From Burkholderiales bacterium (GTDB lineage: Bacteria > Pseudomonadota > Gammaproteobacteria > Burkholderiales > SG8-41), in contig JAUXMZ010000054.1 of the NCBI GenBank assembly GCA_030683105.1, positions 1-55,061 on the forward strand: a stretch of DNA of 55,061 bases, given 5' to 3'. The position numbers and the translations under genes were made by a program. This document shows positions 17,115 to 28,628 of the stretch, one piece after another. Under the pieces are notes generated by a model, which worked only from the letters and a program-made list of their open reading frames with translations, was not told the DNA's origin and did no database searches. Within the stretch, counting starts at the first letter, position 1, and each line of letters begins with the position of its first letter.

Positions 17115-17251
17115 AGGAGTTTGTCTGATTTAGCCCCGACAAACTCCTAAACGCTTCTTTCTTAAGCAGCCTGTCGCCGCAGCGTCGATTAACGGCGATC
17201 AGTTAACGCTACCCGCCCCGGCGTATGGGGGCCAAATCCGGCAGGCTGCTA
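17115..17251 (-). repeat. A/B palindromic element, reverse-oriented copy (copy 2)
   Basis: Between pstB and tpiA, module B (17115-17148; AGGAGTTTGTC / GACAAACTCCT, 11-bp stem) is followed by module A (17162-17251), both reversed relative to the copies at 34.7 and 43.9 kb. Module A keeps its ends (AGCAGCCTGTCG and CGGCAGGCTGCT) and the internal TTAACGCTACC and CGATTAACGGCGATC words. The linker between modules is only about 13 bp here, against about 80-100 bp in the long copies. The hairpin right after pstB may act as a 3' end signal. Confidence 0.8.
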
Positions 17252-17331
17252 GGCAAACCTTCGGCCGCTTTACGTTGACCCCCCTCTGCTTCGCCTGTAA
17301 AATTCGGGGGTTTTAGTGAACCGGCTCAGCG

Positions 17332-18093
17332 ATGCGCGTCAAATTAGTGGCAGGCAACTGGAAAATGAATGGTGATCTGGCCTCGAATCAGACACTGCTC
17401 AACGCTGTTTTGTCGGCCGCCGCCTCGTTTTCTGCCATGAAATGCGCAGTTTGCGCACCTTTTCCGTATTTAAGCCAGGTGCAGCAGTTGCTGCACGGCT
17501 CGGGTATCGCATGGGGCGCGCAGGACGTGTGCCAGTTCGAAAACGGCGCCTATACCGGTGGCGTGTCGGCGCCGATGCTGAAGGATTTTGGCTGTCATTA
17601 CGTCATTGTCGGCCATTCCGAGCGCCGGGCGATATTTGGCGAATCGGACGAGATTGTGGCGGTCAAGTTCGAGGCCGCGCTCAAGGCGGGACTTACGCCG
17701 ATTTTGTGCGTAGGCGAGACGTTGACAGAGCGTGAGGCCGGCATCACGGAAAAAATAGTCGCCCGGCAGCTTGACGCGGTGACATCGCGGTGTGGTGTCA
17801 AGGCGCTGGGCAAGGCGGTGATCGCGTATGAGCCGGTATGGGCGATAGGCACCGGCAAGACCGCCACTACGGAACAAGCGCAGGCGGTGCATGCCTTCAT
17901 CCGCAGCCGGATCGCGGCTGACGATGCAGCAGTCGCCTCGATGGTATTGATTATTTATGGCGGCAGTGTAAAAGCCGCCAACTCGGCGCAGTTGTTCGGG
18001 ATGTCCGACATCGATGGCGGCCTTATCGGTGGCGCGTCCCTGGTCGCGGATGAATTTTCCGCTATCTGCCGCGCCGCGCAACCTGCAGCATAA
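17332..18093 (+). CDS. tpiA: Triosephosphate isomerase
   Basis: A 253-residue TIM-barrel enzyme of glycolysis and gluconeogenesis that interconverts dihydroxyacetone phosphate and glyceraldehyde-3-phosphate. Active-site residues are visible: Lys in AGNWKMNG (residues 7-14), His in VIVGHSERR near 97, and Glu in [15 protein letters not shown] near 168. The phosphate-gripping GGSVKAAN lies near 207. It is followed 11 bp later by secG, an order common in this class. Confidence 0.96.
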   Translation: MRVKLVAGNWKMNGDLASNQTLLNAVLSAAASFSAMKCAVCAPFPYLSQVQQLLHGSGIAWGAQDVCQFENGAYTGGVSAPMLKDFGCHYVIVGHSERRAIFGESDEIVAVKFEAALKAGLTPILCVGETLTEREAGITEKIVARQLDAVTSRCGVKALGKAVIAYEPVWAIGTGKTATTEQAQAVHAFIRSRIAADDAAVASMVLIIYGGSVKAANSAQLFGMSDIDGGLIGGASLVADEFSAICRAAQPAA

Positions 18094-18104
18094 GAGAGAA
18101 CAAG

Positions 18105-18491
18105 ATGGAACTAGTTATATTAATAGTGCACGTGATTGCGGCAATGCTCGTAATCGCCCTGGTGTTGTTGCAGCATGGCAAAGGCGCGGATGCTGGCGCT
18201 GCATTTGGCGGCGGCGCTTCGGGCAGCGTATTCGGCTCAGCCGGCTCGGCCAACTTCCTGAGCCGCGCTACGGCGATCCTCGCGCTGGTTTTCTTTCTGA
18301 CCAGCCTCGGGCTGACCTATATTTCGGCGCAAAAATCCGACCAGACCGGGGTAATGAAATCGAAATCGATGCCGGCGGGACCGGCGCCATCGGACGTTCC
18401 GGTCCCGAGTACTCCGGCAGTACTGCCGGTGCCGGCAGATGGCGGGGCGAAGTCCGGAGAGGTGTCCAAGTCCGGAGAGGTGCCCAAGTAA
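18105..18491 (+). CDS. secG: Protein-export membrane protein SecG
   Basis: A 128-residue subunit of the SecYEG translocon with two membrane helices (about 2-24 and 54-74). The loop between them carries the SecG signature [28 protein letters not shown]. The C-terminal 45 residues are Pro- and Ser-rich and end with a short duplicated KSGEVPK/KSGEVSK unit. It follows tpiA and precedes tRNA-Leu(GAG); the secG-tRNA-Leu(GAG) pair is also found in E. coli, which supports both calls. Confidence 0.93.
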   Translation: MELVILIVHVIAAMLVIALVLLQHGKGADAGAAFGGGASGSVFGSAGSANFLSRATAILALVFFLTSLGLTYISAQKSDQTGVMKSKSMPAGPAPSDVPVPSTPAVLPVPADGGAKSGEVSKSGEVPK

Positions 18492-18543
18492 TCGTTGGCA
18501 TTTGATCTGGCTCAAGGTTGGATGCTGGTGCGGTAGTTAATAT

Positions 18544-18628
18544 GTCGACGTGGTGGAATTGGTAGACACGCCGTCTTGAGGGGGCGGTGGCGAAAGCCGT
18601 GAGAGTTCGAGTCTCTCCGTCGACACCA
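18544..18628 (+). tRNA. tRNA-Leu (anticodon GAG)
   Basis: An 85-nt class II tRNA. The acceptor stem pairs GTCGACG (18544-18550) with CGTCGAC (18618-18624), followed by discriminator A and an encoded CCA. The D-loop GGTGGAATTGGTAGACAC is typical of tRNA-Leu, the anticodon loop TTGAGGG gives GAG (reads CUC and CUU), and a variable arm with GGTGGCGAAAGCC precedes the T-arm GAGAGTTCGAGTCTCTC. It corresponds to E. coli leuU, which also follows secG. Confidence 0.96.
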
Positions 18629-18723
18629 GTAAAAGCGGGGCGCAGGGTGGTTGATTACGCGGTTTGATCCTGAGGTCAGCTGGCAATATCAATTTGAATG
18701 GAGCCTGTAATATCAAGGAAATG

Positions 18724-18760
18724 GTGGTTGCCGAATCCCGTATCCTGAATTCCGTATCCT
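18724..18760. repeat. Short direct repeat (TCCCGTATCCTGAA words) before nuoA
   Basis: Two tandem near-copies of a 15-bp word (AATCCCGTATCCTGA and ATTCCGTATCCTGA) lie immediately before the nuoA ATG and displace any ordinary ribosome-binding site. Similar words (GGATTCGGGATTCAGG) recur near 41745. The rest of the gap from the tRNA (18629-18723) shows no feature I can support. Confidence 0.5.
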
Positions 18761-18761
18761 G

Positions 18762-19130
18762 ATGCTAGAAAATTATTTCCCGATCCTGATGTTTGTTTTC
18801 GTCGGCCTTGCGGTCGGCGTGCTGCCCATCATGATGGGCAGCGGCTTGAGCCGGTTGCTCGGCGTGCACCGCCCGGACAGTGAAAAAAACTCGCCATACG
18901 AGTGCGGTTTCGAAGCTTTCGAGGACGCGCGCATGAAGTTTGATGTGCGCTATTACCTGATTGCCATCCTGTTCATCCTGTTCGACCTCGAGATTGCTTT
19001 TCTTTTCCCGTGGGCCGTGGTGCTGCAGGAAATCGGTTTCTTCGGTTTCGCAGCCATGGTCATGTTTCTTGCCATCCTCACCATAGGGTTCATCTACGAG
19101 TGGAAGAAGGGGGCGCTGGAATGGGAGTGA
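18762..19130 (+). CDS. nuoA: NADH-quinone oxidoreductase subunit A
   Basis: A 122-residue membrane subunit of complex I with three helices (about 6-28, 65-85 and 92-112). The loop after helix 1 has the conserved [12 protein letters not shown] with its Cys, which lies near the quinone cavity. The [25 protein letters not shown] segment is diagnostic. It is the first gene of the 14-gene nuo operon. Unusually, nuoB does not follow at once: a 278-bp repeat-filled spacer separates them. Confidence 0.96.
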   Translation: MLENYFPILMFVFVGLAVGVLPIMMGSGLSRLLGVHRPDSEKNSPYECGFEAFEDARMKFDVRYYLIAILFILFDLEIAFLFPWAVVLQEIGFFGFAAMVMFLAILTIGFIYEWKKGALEWE

Positions 19131-19133
19131 GGC

Positions 19134-19387
19134 TATGAGCTACTTGGCGAGGGGCCCCATTTTTATGGGGATCGACAGCAAAGCGAATAGCCTCGGCCGC
19201 CGATGCGAGATCGATGTTTCTTGCGAACGCGGTAATGGAGGCGGCCTGTGAGCCACCCGGCGAGGGGCCCCGTCTTGACGGGGATCGTCGGCAAGGCGAA
19301 CGGTTTCGGGCGCCGACACCATAATGCAGGTATCTCGCAGTATCGGATCGGAGGCGCCGCTGTGAGTCCGTTGGCGTTTCGCCTCCC
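19134..19387. repeat. 114-bp tandem repeat with hairpins between nuoA and nuoB
   Basis: Two full units (about 19134-19246 and 19247-19360) and a partial third (19361-19387) each begin with TRTGAGYYACYYGGCGAGG-like sequence. Each full unit carries a hairpin: CCCCAT-TTTT-ATGGGG at 19155-19170 and CCCCGTC-TT-GACGGGG at 19268-19283. The stems differ in sequence but both pair, which suggests selection on structure. Units also share AGCRAARCGAAYRG and GGAGGCGSC words. The spacer encodes nothing obvious and is unusually long for nuoA-nuoB. Confidence 0.7.
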
Positions 19388-19408
19388 CAGTAAGCAACAG
19401 GTGATTTT

Positions 19409-19888
19409 ATGGGCGCAATAGAAAACATCACCGACAAAGGGTTTGTCACCACCAGTGCGGATGCGCTGATCAACTGGACGCGTACTGGTTCGTTGTGGCC
19501 CATGACCTTCGGCCTGGCTTGCTGCGCGATCGAGATGATGCATGCCGGCGCTTCGCGCTACGATCTGGACCGCTTTGGCATCGTGTTTCGCCCCAGCCCG
19601 CGGCAGTCCGACGTGATGATCGTTGCCGGCACGCTGTGCAACAAGATGGCGCCGGCGCTGCGCAAGGTCTACGACCAGATGGCGGAACCGCGCTGGGTGA
19701 TTTCCATGGGATCGTGCGCCAATGGCGGCGGCTATTACCACTATTCCTATTCGGTGGTGCGCGGCTGCGACCGCGTCGTGCCGGTCGACATCTATGTGCC
19801 GGGCTGCCCGCCGACCGCAGAAGCGCTGCTCTACAGCATTATCCAGTTGCAGAACAAGATCAAACGCACCAACACGATCGCACGCTAA
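19409..19888 (+). CDS. nuoB: NADH-quinone oxidoreductase subunit B
   Basis: A 159-residue peripheral-arm subunit holding cluster N2, the last [4Fe-4S] centre before quinone. Ligand cysteines are seen in [11 protein letters not shown] (the adjacent Cys pair), SMGSCANGG and [12 protein letters not shown]. Length and start ([19 protein letters not shown]) are normal for betaproteobacteria. An AACAGGTG-like weak ribosome-binding site precedes the ATG. It abuts nuoC with no gap. Confidence 0.96.
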   Translation: MGAIENITDKGFVTTSADALINWTRTGSLWPMTFGLACCAIEMMHAGASRYDLDRFGIVFRPSPRQSDVMIVAGTLCNKMAPALRKVYDQMAEPRWVISMGSCANGGGYYHYSYSVVRGCDRVVPVDIYVPGCPPTAEALLYSIIQLQNKIKRTNTIAR

Positions 19889-20530
19889 ATGGCTTCCCGT
19901 CTCGAATCTCTTGTTGCCGCGCTGAACTCTGCACTGGGTGACAAGCTGGTCAGTGTCACGACGGCGCTTAATGAAGTCACTATCGTTGTCAAAGCCGGGG
20001 ATCTGCCGGCGGCAGCGATGACGCTGCGTGATGCGCCGGAACTCAGATTCGAGCAGATGATCGATCTGTGCGGCCTCGATTACAGCACTTACGGCAAAGG
20101 CTCCAATGGCGGTGAAGCAGGTGGCACGCCTCAGGCAGGCACCCGTTTCGCGGCCGTCTATCATCTGCAGAGCGTCACTCACAACTGGCGGCTCAGACTG
20201 CGCGTGTTTGCCGCAGATGACGAGTTCCCCGTTGTCTCCTCGGTGATCGGTGTCTGGCCGTCGGCCAACTGGTTCGAGCGCGAGGCCTTTGATCTCATCG
20301 GCATCATATTCTCGGGGCACCCGGACCTGCGCCGCATCCTCACCGATTACGGCTTCATCGGGCACCCGTTCCGCAAGGATTTCCCGATTTCGGGCAACGT
20401 CGAAATGCGCTACGACCCCGATCAGAAACGCGTGATTTACCAGCCGGTGACGATAGAGCCGCGCGAGATCACGCCTCGCATAGTGCGCGAGGAGAACTAC
20501 GCTGACTCTGAGGGGTTCCGCAAGGGATAG
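19889..20530 (+). CDS. nuoC: NADH-quinone oxidoreductase subunit C
   Basis: A 213-residue 30-kDa subunit of the complex I peripheral arm. The family signature [37 protein letters not shown] is present (residues about 129-172). It helps hold NuoB and NuoD and has no cofactor. Unlike E. coli, where nuoC and nuoD are fused, here they are separate genes, and 141 bp with an inverted repeat lie between them. Confidence 0.96.
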   Translation: MASRLESLVAALNSALGDKLVSVTTALNEVTIVVKAGDLPAAAMTLRDAPELRFEQMIDLCGLDYSTYGKGSNGGEAGGTPQAGTRFAAVYHLQSVTHNWRLRLRVFAADDEFPVVSSVIGVWPSANWFEREAFDLIGIIFSGHPDLRRILTDYGFIGHPFRKDFPISGNVEMRYDPDQKRVIYQPVTIEPREITPRIVREENYADSEGFRKG

Positions 20531-20559
20531 CGTTTGCCATGAACGATAAAAAAGCATTT

Positions 20560-20660
20560 GCCACAGAGGACACAGAGAACACAGAGAAAGTCATCAAGAG
20601 ACGTGATGTTGCAGAACAATTCTGGTTTTTATCCTCTGTGACCTCTGTGTCCTCTGTGGC
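20560..20660. repeat. CACAGAG-word inverted repeat between nuoC and nuoD
   Basis: The left arm (20560-20586) iterates GCCACAGAGGACACAGAG and the right arm (20632-20660) is its near-complement CTCTGTGTCCTCTGTGGC, with a 45-bp loop. The structure ends 11 bp before the nuoD ATG. A second complete copy is at 27825-27914 and a half copy at 51788-51817. It is non-coding and occupies nearly the whole nuoC-nuoD gap. Confidence 0.75.
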
Positions 20661-20671
20661 TTAAATTTAAT

Positions 20672-21925
20672 ATGGCTGAAATTCGCAACTACACGATGAA
20701 TTTTGGGCCGCAACACCCGGCCGCGCACGGGGTGCTGCGGCTGGTGCTCGAACTCGATGGCGAAGTCATCCAGCGCGCCGACCCCCACATCGGGTTGCTG
20801 CACCGCGCCACCGAGAAGCTCGCGGAACACCGGACCTACCTGCAGACGGTGCCGTATATGGACCGGCTCGACTACACCACGATGATATGCAACGAGCATG
20901 CGTACGTGCTGGCAATCGAGAAACTGCTCGGTATCGAAGTGCCGCTGCGCGCCCAGTACATCAGGGTGTTGTTCGACGAAATCACGCGGCTGCTCGCGCA
21001 TCTGTTCAGCCTGGGTGCGCACGGTCTTGACCTCGGCGCAATGACGGTGTTTCTCTACGCTTTCCGCGAGCGCGAGGACCTGTTCGACGTTTACGAGGCG
21101 GTTACCGGGGCGCGCATGCATGCCGCCTACTACCGCCCGGGCGGCGTCTACCGCGATCTGCCGGACTCGATGCCGCAGTATGAAGCGTCCAAAATCCACA
21201 ATGCGCGCGCGGTAGGAAAACTCAACCTCAACCGCCAGGGGTCGGTGCTCGATTTCATCGAGGACTTCACGCAGCGTTTTCCCAAATGCGTGGACGATTA
21301 CGAGACGCTGCTCTCGGATAACCGGATCTGGAAGCAGCGCACCGTCGGCATCGGCGTTGTGACGCCGGAACGCGCGCTTGCGTTGGGATACTCGGGGCCA
21401 ATGCTGCGCGGTTCGGGCGTCGAGTGGGATCTGCGCAAGAAACAGCCTTATGAGGTCTATGACCGTCTCGATTTCGACATTCCGGTCGGCGTGAACGGCG
21501 ACTGCTACGACCGTTATCTGGTGCGCATCGAGGAAATGCGTCAGTCTAATCGCATCGTCAAGCAGTGTGTGGACTGGCTGCGCAAGAATCCGGGCCCGGT
21601 GATGGCCGCTGATCACAAGGTAGCGCCACCGTCGCGGGTCGATATGAAATCCAACATGGAAGAGCTGATCCACCACTTCAAGCTCTTCACTGAAGGCATG
21701 CATGTGCCGGCAGGCGAGGCCTACGCGGGAATCGAGCATCCCAAAGGCGAGTTCGGGATTTATCTCGTTTCCGACGGCGCCAACAAACCCTACCGTATGA
21801 AAATCCGCTCGCCTAGCTTCACCCATTTATCCTCCATGGACGAGCTGGCGCGGGGCCACATGATCGCGGACGTCGTGGCGATCATCGGCACCTTCGAGAT
21901 CGTGTTTGGGGAGATCGACCGATGA
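20672..21925 (+). CDS. nuoD: NADH-quinone oxidoreductase subunit D
   Basis: A 417-residue 49-kDa subunit that forms the quinone-binding cavity with NuoB and NuoA. It begins with the typical [19 protein letters not shown], in which the conserved His and the hairpin loop contact quinone. [29 protein letters not shown] and the C-terminal [18 protein letters not shown] are all standard. It overlaps nuoE by four bases. The ribosome-binding site is weak because the inverted repeat ends just upstream. Confidence 0.97.
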   Translation: MAEIRNYTMNFGPQHPAAHGVLRLVLELDGEVIQRADPHIGLLHRATEKLAEHRTYLQTVPYMDRLDYTTMICNEHAYVLAIEKLLGIEVPLRAQYIRVLFDEITRLLAHLFSLGAHGLDLGAMTVFLYAFREREDLFDVYEAVTGARMHAAYYRPGGVYRDLPDSMPQYEASKIHNARAVGKLNLNRQGSVLDFIEDFTQRFPKCVDDYETLLSDNRIWKQRTVGIGVVTPERALALGYSGPMLRGSGVEWDLRKKQPYEVYDRLDFDIPVGVNGDCYDRYLVRIEEMRQSNRIVKQCVDWLRKNPGPVMAADHKVAPPSRVDMKSNMEELIHHFKLFTEGMHVPAGEAYAGIEHPKGEFGIYLVSDGANKPYRMKIRSPSFTHLSSMDELARGHMIADVVAIIGTFEIVFGEIDR

Positions 21926-22409
21926 ATGCGCCGATGCTTCTGTCCCCCGGGGCGCTGGCCAAAATTGACAGGGAGGTCGCCAAATATCCGTCCGACCAGA
22001 AGCAGTCGGCGGTAATGGCCGCACTTGCCATCGCCCAGGACGAGAAGGGCTGGCTTGCCACCGAGACCATGGATTTCGTGGCGCAATATCTCGGCATGCC
22101 GCCGGTGGCGGTGTACGAGGTCGCGACCTTTTACACCATGTACAACCTCAAGCCGGTCGGCAAACACAAGCTGACGGTCTGCACCAACCTGCCGTGCGCC
22201 TTGCAGGGCGCAACGGTTGCCGCAGAACATCTGAAGAAAGCGCTGGGTGTCGGATTTGGCGAGACCACCGCCGACGGCTGTTTCACGCTCAAAGAGGGCG
22301 AGTGCATGGGCGCCTGCGGCGATGCGCCGGTGCTGTTGCACAACAACAAGCGCATGCTGTGCGCGATGTCGACCGACAAGCTGGATGCGCTCATCAAGGA
22401 GCTGAAGTG

Positions 22410-22410
<1 letters not shown>
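21922..22410 (+). CDS. nuoE: NADH-quinone oxidoreductase subunit E
   Basis: A 162-residue 24-kDa subunit of the NADH-oxidising module. Thioredoxin-like fold with four cysteines for the [2Fe-2S] cluster N1a: [11 protein letters not shown] and [11 protein letters not shown]. The [14 protein letters not shown] stretch is typical. The stop overlaps the nuoF start by one base, so translation is coupled. Confidence 0.96.
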
Positions 22411-23723
<1,313 letters not shown>

Positions 23724-23739
23724 GAGAGTGCGACTATAC

Positions 23740-23781
23740 CCACCCTCACCCCCGACCCCTCTCCCTGAGGGCGAGGGGAGG
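23740..23781. repeat. CCCTCACCCC/GAGGGGAGG repeat between nuoF and nuoG
   Basis: CCCTCACCCCCGACCCCTCT followed by CCCTGAGGGCGAGGGGAGG forms a GC-rich hairpin (CCCCTCTCCCT with AGGGCGAGGGG). This kind of sequence is a widespread proteobacterial intergenic repeat. It occupies most of the nuoF-nuoG gap. Confidence 0.65.
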
Positions 23782-23803
23782 TAAGTGAGCCGCAAAGCGA
23801 CTA

Positions 23804-26182
23804 ATGTTAGAGATTGAAATCGACGGCAAAAAGCACGAGGTGCCTGACGGCAGCACGGTGATGGACGCCACCAACCAGGCAGGCATCTACGTGCCGCATT
23901 TCTGTTATCACAAAAAACTGTCGATTTCCGCCAACTGCCGCATGTGCCTGGTGCAGGTCGAAAAAGCGCCCAAGCCGCTGCCGGCGTGCGCGACCCCGGT
24001 CACCAACGGCATGAAAGTGTGGACGCATTCCGAACAGGCTGTCACTGCCCAGAAAGGTGTGATGGAATTTCTCCTTATAAATCATCCACTTGACTGCCCT
24101 ATCTGCGATCAGGGTGGCGAATGCCAGCTGCAGGATCTGGCGGTGGGGTATGGCGCCAGCGGCGCGCGCTACGAGGAAGACAAGCGGGTGGTGGTCAACA
24201 AGAACCTGGGGCCGCTGATTTCGACCGACATGACGCGCTGCATACACTGCACGCGCTGCGTGCGCTTCGGCCAGGAAATCGCCGGCGTCATGGAACTGGG
24301 CATGATAGGCCGCGGCGAGCACTCCGAGATCATCACCTTCGTCGGCAAGACCGTGGATTCCGAACTCTCGGGCAACGTCATCGACCTGTGCCCGGTCGGC
24401 GCGCTCACCTCCAAGCCGTTTCGTTACAGCGCGCGCACCTGGGAACTCACGCGCCACGCGTCGGTGAGTCCGCACTGCGGCCTGGGCGCCAATCTCACGC
24501 TGCAGGTTAAACAGAACCGCGTGATGCGGGCGTTGCCGCGCGAGAACGAAGCGATCAACGAATGCTGGCTGTCCGACAAGGACCGCTTTTCATACGAAGG
24601 CCTCAACTCCGAGCAGCGGCTTATGAAGCCGATGGTCAAGCGCGATGGCCAGTGGCGCGAAGTCGAATGGCAGGCGGCACTCGATTTCGTCGTAACAGAA
24701 CTCAAGCGCATCCGCGATGAGCACGGCGCGCAGGCCGTGGGCGCGCTCGCCACGCCACACCAGACGCTCGAAGAACTGTATTTGCTGTCCAAGCTCACCC
24801 GCGGCATGGGTTCGGGCAATGTCGATTTCCGCCTGCGCCAGTCCGATTTCAGCGCTGACGGCAAGGTAGCCGGCGTGCCGTGGCTGGGCATGAAAATCGC
24901 CGAGGTGAGCGGGCTCGACCGTGTGCTGGTCATCGGTTCGACACTGCGCAAAGACCATCCGCTGCTGGCCAACCGCCTGCGCCAGGCTGCAAAGCGCGCC
25001 ACCCAGTTGAATCTCTTGAATCCGGTCGACGACGATCTGCTGATGCGCGTGGCGCACAAGGCGATCGTGGCGCCTGCCGCCATGCCCGATATGCTGGCGC
25101 AGGTGTTAAAAGCGGCAGCCCAGGCGAAAAACGCGGCGGTAGCGGAACCGCTGCGCAGTGCGCTGGACAAGATTGTCGTGTCCGAAGCCGCACAGCGCAT
25201 CGCCGCCAGCATGACTTCCGGGCAGAACGCCGCGATTTTCCTTGGCAATATCGCCCAGCATCATCCGCATGCGTCCCAGTTGCACGTGCTGGCGCAGGAA
25301 CTCGCCGCCGTGACCGGCGCGCGGTTCGGCTTCCTGGGCGAAGCGGCCAACAGCGTTGGCGGCTATTTTGCCGGTGCCGTGCCGTTTGCCGAACCTGCCG
25401 GTCTGAATGCTTCGCAAATGCTCCAAGAGCCGCGCAAGGCCTATCTGTTGCTCGGGGTGGAGGCGGAACTCGATACCGCTGACCCGCGGCAGGCACTGGC
25501 TGCGATGCGCGGCGCTGAACTGGTGGTGGCGATGAGCCCGTACCAGCACAAGGCGCTGGATTACGCCCATGTGCTGCTGCCCATCGTGCCATTCACCGAA
25601 ACCGCCGGCACCTTCATCAATACCGAGGGCACGGCGCAGGGCTTCAGAGGGGTGGTGAAGCCGCTGGGCGAAGCGCGCCCGGCGTGGAAAGTGCTGCGCG
25701 TGCTCGGCAACCTGCTGGGACTGGCGGGTTTTGACTACAACAGCACCGAAGATGTTCGTCTCGACGTGCTGGGCGACGGCAGCGGTGTCGCGGCCAATCT
25801 CAACAACAATCTGCAGCCGGCCACGGTCGCAGCCATTGCGCCTGCGCGCAGCGAAGGTGTGCAGCGCATTGCCGAAGTGCCGATTTATGCGGCGGACGCC
25901 ATCGTACGGCGCGCGCCCTCGCTCCAGAAAACACGTGATGCCGCGCCACCCGTGGCGTGGGTCAATACTGCGCTTGCGGACAGGCTTGGACTGCGCAGCG
26001 GCGACCAGGTCAGAGTGGTGCAAGGCGCAGGCGAGGCCATTGTGCCGGCGGCGATAGACAACAAACTGCCGGCAGATTGCATCCGGCTTGCAGCCGCGCG
26101 TGCCGCAACAGCGGACCTTGGCGCGATGTTCGGTACGGTCAGCGTCGAGCGTGTTGCCCAACCACAGAAGGTGGCAGTGTGA
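23804..26182 (+). CDS. nuoG: NADH-quinone oxidoreductase subunit G
   Basis: A 792-residue 75-kDa iron-sulfur subunit. The N-terminal ferredoxin-like domain binds a [2Fe-2S] cluster ([17 protein letters not shown] and ACATPV), then a His/Cys-ligated and a Cys-ligated [4Fe-4S] cluster follow ([25 protein letters not shown] and DLCPVGAL). The remaining 550 residues are a molybdopterin-oxidoreductase-like domain without the cofactor. The third motif region near 220 reads [10 protein letters not shown]. Length matches betaproteobacterial NuoG. The stop overlaps the GTG start of nuoH. Confidence 0.96.
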   Translation: MLEIEIDGKKHEVPDGSTVMDATNQAGIYVPHFCYHKKLSISANCRMCLVQVEKAPKPLPACATPVTNGMKVWTHSEQAVTAQKGVMEFLLINHPLDCPICDQGGECQLQDLAVGYGASGARYEEDKRVVVNKNLGPLISTDMTRCIHCTRCVRFGQEIAGVMELGMIGRGEHSEIITFVGKTVDSELSGNVIDLCPVGALTSKPFRYSARTWELTRHASVSPHCGLGANLTLQVKQNRVMRALPRENEAINECWLSDKDRFSYEGLNSEQRLMKPMVKRDGQWREVEWQAALDFVVTELKRIRDEHGAQAVGALATPHQTLEELYLLSKLTRGMGSGNVDFRLRQSDFSADGKVAGVPWLGMKIAEVSGLDRVLVIGSTLRKDHPLLANRLRQAAKRATQLNLLNPVDDDLLMRVAHKAIVAPAAMPDMLAQVLKAAAQAKNAAVAEPLRSALDKIVVSEAAQRIAASMTSGQNAAIFLGNIAQHHPHASQLHVLAQELAAVTGARFGFLGEAANSVGGYFAGAVPFAEPAGLNASQMLQEPRKAYLLLGVEAELDTADPRQALAAMRGAELVVAMSPYQHKALDYAHVLLPIVPFTETAGTFINTEGTAQGFRGVVKPLGEARPAWKVLRVLGNLLGLAGFDYNSTEDVRLDVLGDGSGVAANLNNNLQPATVAAIAPARSEGVQRIAEVPIYAADAIVRRAPSLQKTRDAAPPVAWVNTALADRLGLRSGDQVRVVQGAGEAIVPAAIDNKLPADCIRLAAARAATADLGAMFGTVSVERVAQPQKVAV

Positions 26183-27327
26183 GCGCAATCCTGCAACCTC
26201 TGCTCAATCTCGGCAGCTGGCTGTGGGGCCTGCTGGCCGCGGTCGTACTATGGCTTTTCGGCCAGGAACTGGCGCCTTCGGTGCTGCTCGCGATCAAGAC
26301 ATTGCTGCTGATCGTATGCATCGTCGCGCCGTTGATGATTGCAGTCGCCTACCTCACGTTGTGGGAGCGCAAGCTCATCGGTTGGATGCAGATACGGATC
26401 GGCCCCAACCGGGTGACGTTCTTCGGCATCCGCTGGCTCGGCGGCCTGGCCCAGCCTATCGCCGACGGGCTCAAGCTGCTGGTCAAGGAAATCATCATTC
26501 CCGCCGGGGCCAATAAATTCCTGTTCGTGCTGGGGCCGATCATGGCCATCATGCCGGCGCTTGCGGCGTGGGCGGTAGTACCGTTCGACGCCGGTGTGGT
26601 GCTGGCGGATATCGATGCCAGCCTGCTTTACATCATGGCGATCACTTCCATGGGCGTGTATGGCGTCATCATCGCCGGCTGGGCCTCTAATTCGAAATAC
26701 GCTTTTCTCGGCGCGATGCGCTCGGCTGCACAGATCGTGTCCTACGAGATCGCGATGGGATTTGCGCTGGTCGGCGTGCTGATGGCGGCGCAGAGCCTGA
26801 ACCTGGGCGAGATCGTCAAGGCGCAGGCAGGCGGCCTGGGGCTGCTTAACTGGTTCTGGATCCCGCTGTTCCCGCTGTTTATCGTTTACATCATCGCGGG
26901 TATCGCGGAAACCAACCGCGCGCCGTTCGACGTCGCCGAAGGCGAATCGGAAATTGTCGCCGGCTTCCACGTCGAGTATTCGGGCATGACGTTCGCGGTG
27001 TTCTTCCTCGCCGAATACGCCAACATGATCCTGATTTCCACGTTGTGCGCCATCATGTTCCTCGGCGGCTGGCTGTCGCCAGTGCCGTTCCTGGCCGACG
27101 TTGCCGTAATCGGCTGGATTTTCCAGGACGGATTTCACTGGTTGTTCGTCAAGCTGTTCTTCGTGGTGTCGCTGTTTTTGTGGTTCCGCGCGACGTTCCC
27201 GCGTTACCGTTATGACCAGATCATGCGCCTGGGCTGGAAAGTGTTCATCCCGGTGACGCTGATATGGATCGTGGTGCTCGGCGCGTGGATGCAGACTCCG
27301 CTGTGGCTGTGGTGGAGGCCTCTATGA
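26179..27327 (+). CDS. nuoH: NADH-quinone oxidoreductase subunit H
   Basis: A 382-residue membrane subunit with about eight to nine helices that connects the quinone site to the proton channels. Conserved motifs are [21 protein letters not shown] and the acidic loop [27 protein letters not shown]. The start is a GTG overlapping the nuoG stop (GTGA); the frame is open further upstream inside nuoG, which is a shadow. An extra hydrophobic N-terminal helix (residues 10-27) precedes the usual first helix. Confidence 0.95.
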   Translation: MSAILQPLLNLGSWLWGLLAAVVLWLFGQELAPSVLLAIKTLLLIVCIVAPLMIAVAYLTLWERKLIGWMQIRIGPNRVTFFGIRWLGGLAQPIADGLKLLVKEIIIPAGANKFLFVLGPIMAIMPALAAWAVVPFDAGVVLADIDASLLYIMAITSMGVYGVIIAGWASNSKYAFLGAMRSAAQIVSYEIAMGFALVGVLMAAQSLNLGEIVKAQAGGLGLLNWFWIPLFPLFIVYIIAGIAETNRAPFDVAEGESEIVAGFHVEYSGMTFAVFFLAEYANMILISTLCAIMFLGGWLSPVPFLADVAVIGWIFQDGFHWLFVKLFFVVSLFLWFRATFPRYRYDQIMRLGWKVFIPVTLIWIVVLGAWMQTPLWLWWRPL

Positions 27328-27815
27328 TCGACAGTATCCGGAATTTCTTCAAGACCTACCTGCTGCTTGAACTGGTCAAAGGCATGATGCTGACCGGCCG
27401 GCATTTGTTCGCGCGCAAGATCACGGTGCAGTACCCGGAAGAGAAAACGCCGATGAGCCCGCGTTTTCGCGGGCTGCATGCGCTGCGCCGCTATCCCAAC
27501 GGCGAAGAGCGCTGCATTGCGTGCAAGTTGTGCGAGGCGGTGTGTCCGGCGCTGGCCATTACCATCGAATCCGAGCAGCGTGACGACGGCACCCGTCGCA
27601 CCACGCGTTACGACATCGATCTCACCAAGTGCATCTTCTGCGGCTTTTGCGAGGAGTCGTGCCCGGTTGATTCGATCGTCGAGACCCGGATTCTCGAGTA
27701 CCACGGCGAGACGCGCGGCGACCTGATTTACACCAAACCGATGCTGCTCGCGGTGGGTGACGCCTATGAAGAACAGATTGCAAAAGACCGTGCCGCTGAC
27801 GCGGCGTACCGATAA
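27324..27815 (+). CDS. nuoI: NADH-quinone oxidoreductase subunit I
   Basis: A 163-residue subunit carrying clusters N6a and N6b. Two ferredoxin motifs, [12 protein letters not shown] and [12 protein letters not shown], lie near residues 64-75 and 103-114. The N-terminal amphipathic part ([22 protein letters not shown]) and the [10 protein letters not shown] stretch are typical. The ATG overlaps the nuoH stop. The gene is followed by a CACAGAG-word inverted repeat. Confidence 0.96.
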   Translation: MIDSIRNFFKTYLLLELVKGMMLTGRHLFARKITVQYPEEKTPMSPRFRGLHALRRYPNGEERCIACKLCEAVCPALAITIESEQRDDGTRRTTRYDIDLTKCIFCGFCEESCPVDSIVETRILEYHGETRGDLIYTKPMLLAVGDAYEEQIAKDRAADAAYR

Positions 27816-27824
27816 ACCTTTTTA

Positions 27825-27914
27825 GCCACAGAGGACACAGAGAACACAGAGAAAAAATAATTAAAACAGGGCGTTGCATATTTTCTTCTCTGTGACCTCT
27901 GTGATCTCTGCGGC
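27825..27914. repeat. CACAGAG-word inverted repeat between nuoI and nuoJ
   Basis: The left arm GCCACAGAGGACACAGAGAA (27825-27851 with a further CACAGAG) pairs with the right arm CTCTGTGACCTCTGTGATCT...GCGGC (27887-27914); a 35-bp AT-richer loop separates them. It is the second complete copy of the family seen at 20560-20660. It ends 9 bp before the nuoJ ATG. Confidence 0.75.
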
Positions 27915-27923
27915 TGAGTATTT

Positions 27924-28535
27924 ATGGATTTCCAAACTTTTATCTTCTACTTTTTTGCGGCGGTGCTGATCTTCGCCGCGCTGCGCGTGATCACGGCGCG
28001 CAACCCGGTGCATGCCGCGTTGTTCCTGGTGCTCGCGTTTTTTACGTCGGCTGGCATCTGGCTGTTGCTGCAGGCCGAATTTCTCGCCATCGCGCTGGTG
28101 TTGGTCTACGTCGGCGCGGTCATGGTGCTGTTCCTGTTCGTGGTGATGATGCTCGATATCAACCTGGCGCGGCTGCGCGAGGGCTTCCTGAGTTACCTGC
28201 CGCTGGGCGCGGTCGTCGCGCTGCTGCTGGTAGCCGAAATGGTGCTGGTGCTGGTCAGCCGCTACTCGGAGTTCATCGACATGCCGGCGCCGCCGCCGCT
28301 GCCTGCCGGTTACAGCAACACCAAGGAACTGGGCCGGCTGGTGTATACCGAATACGTGTATCCGTTTGAAATCGCCGCGGTGATTCTGCTGGTGGCGATC
28401 GTGGCGGCGATTGCGCTGACCCTGCGCCGCCGCAAGCACACCAAATACATCGACCCGGTCAAGCAGATCAATGTGAAGCGCGCGGACCGCGTGCGCATCG
28501 TGGCGATGCAGCCAGAAAAGAAAGTTGGAGAGTAA
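27924..28535 (+). CDS. nuoJ: NADH-quinone oxidoreductase subunit J
   Basis: A 203-residue membrane subunit with five helices. Helix 3 carries the typical ALVLVYVGAVMVLFLFVVMMLD, which includes the pi-bulge region of complex I subunit ND6. The RNPVHAALFLVLAFF segment is conserved. The C-terminal 35 residues are basic and cytosolic. It lies between two different inverted repeats, one on each side. Confidence 0.95.
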   Translation: MDFQTFIFYFFAAVLIFAALRVITARNPVHAALFLVLAFFTSAGIWLLLQAEFLAIALVLVYVGAVMVLFLFVVMMLDINLARLREGFLSYLPLGAVVALLLVAEMVLVLVSRYSEFIDMPAPPPLPAGYSNTKELGRLVYTEYVYPFEIAAVILLVAIVAAIALTLRRRKHTKYIDPVKQINVKRADRVRIVAMQPEKKVGE

Positions 28536-28613
28536 CCGCAGATGAACGCCGATAAACGCCGATATTATTGTGGGGTGAGTTTTAATTCGCGTTCATCGGC
28601 GTCTATCGGCGGT
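28536..28613. repeat. AACGCCGATA-word inverted repeat between nuoJ and nuoK
   Basis: CCGCAGATGAACGCCGATAA (28536-28564 in full) faces GCGTTCATCGGCGTCTATCG (28589-28613), so the arms are near-complements around a 24-bp loop. A related but interrupted copy lies at 41517-41662. The repeat ends 3-4 bases before the AAGGGG ribosome-binding site of nuoK. Confidence 0.75.
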
Positions 28614-28628
28614 TTAAAGGGGCTTTAA

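Noticed and set aside
19163-20557. A 464-codon minus-strand frame across nuoB and nuoC
   Set aside because: It is antisense to two certain complex I genes and includes the tandem repeat; no recognisable protein.
20594-21826. A 410-codon minus-strand frame opposite nuoD
   Set aside because: Antisense shadow of nuoD with no motif, signal or ribosome-binding site.
25106-26188. A 360-codon minus-strand frame opposite nuoG
   Set aside because: Antisense shadow; composition reflects the complementary GC-rich codons of nuoG.
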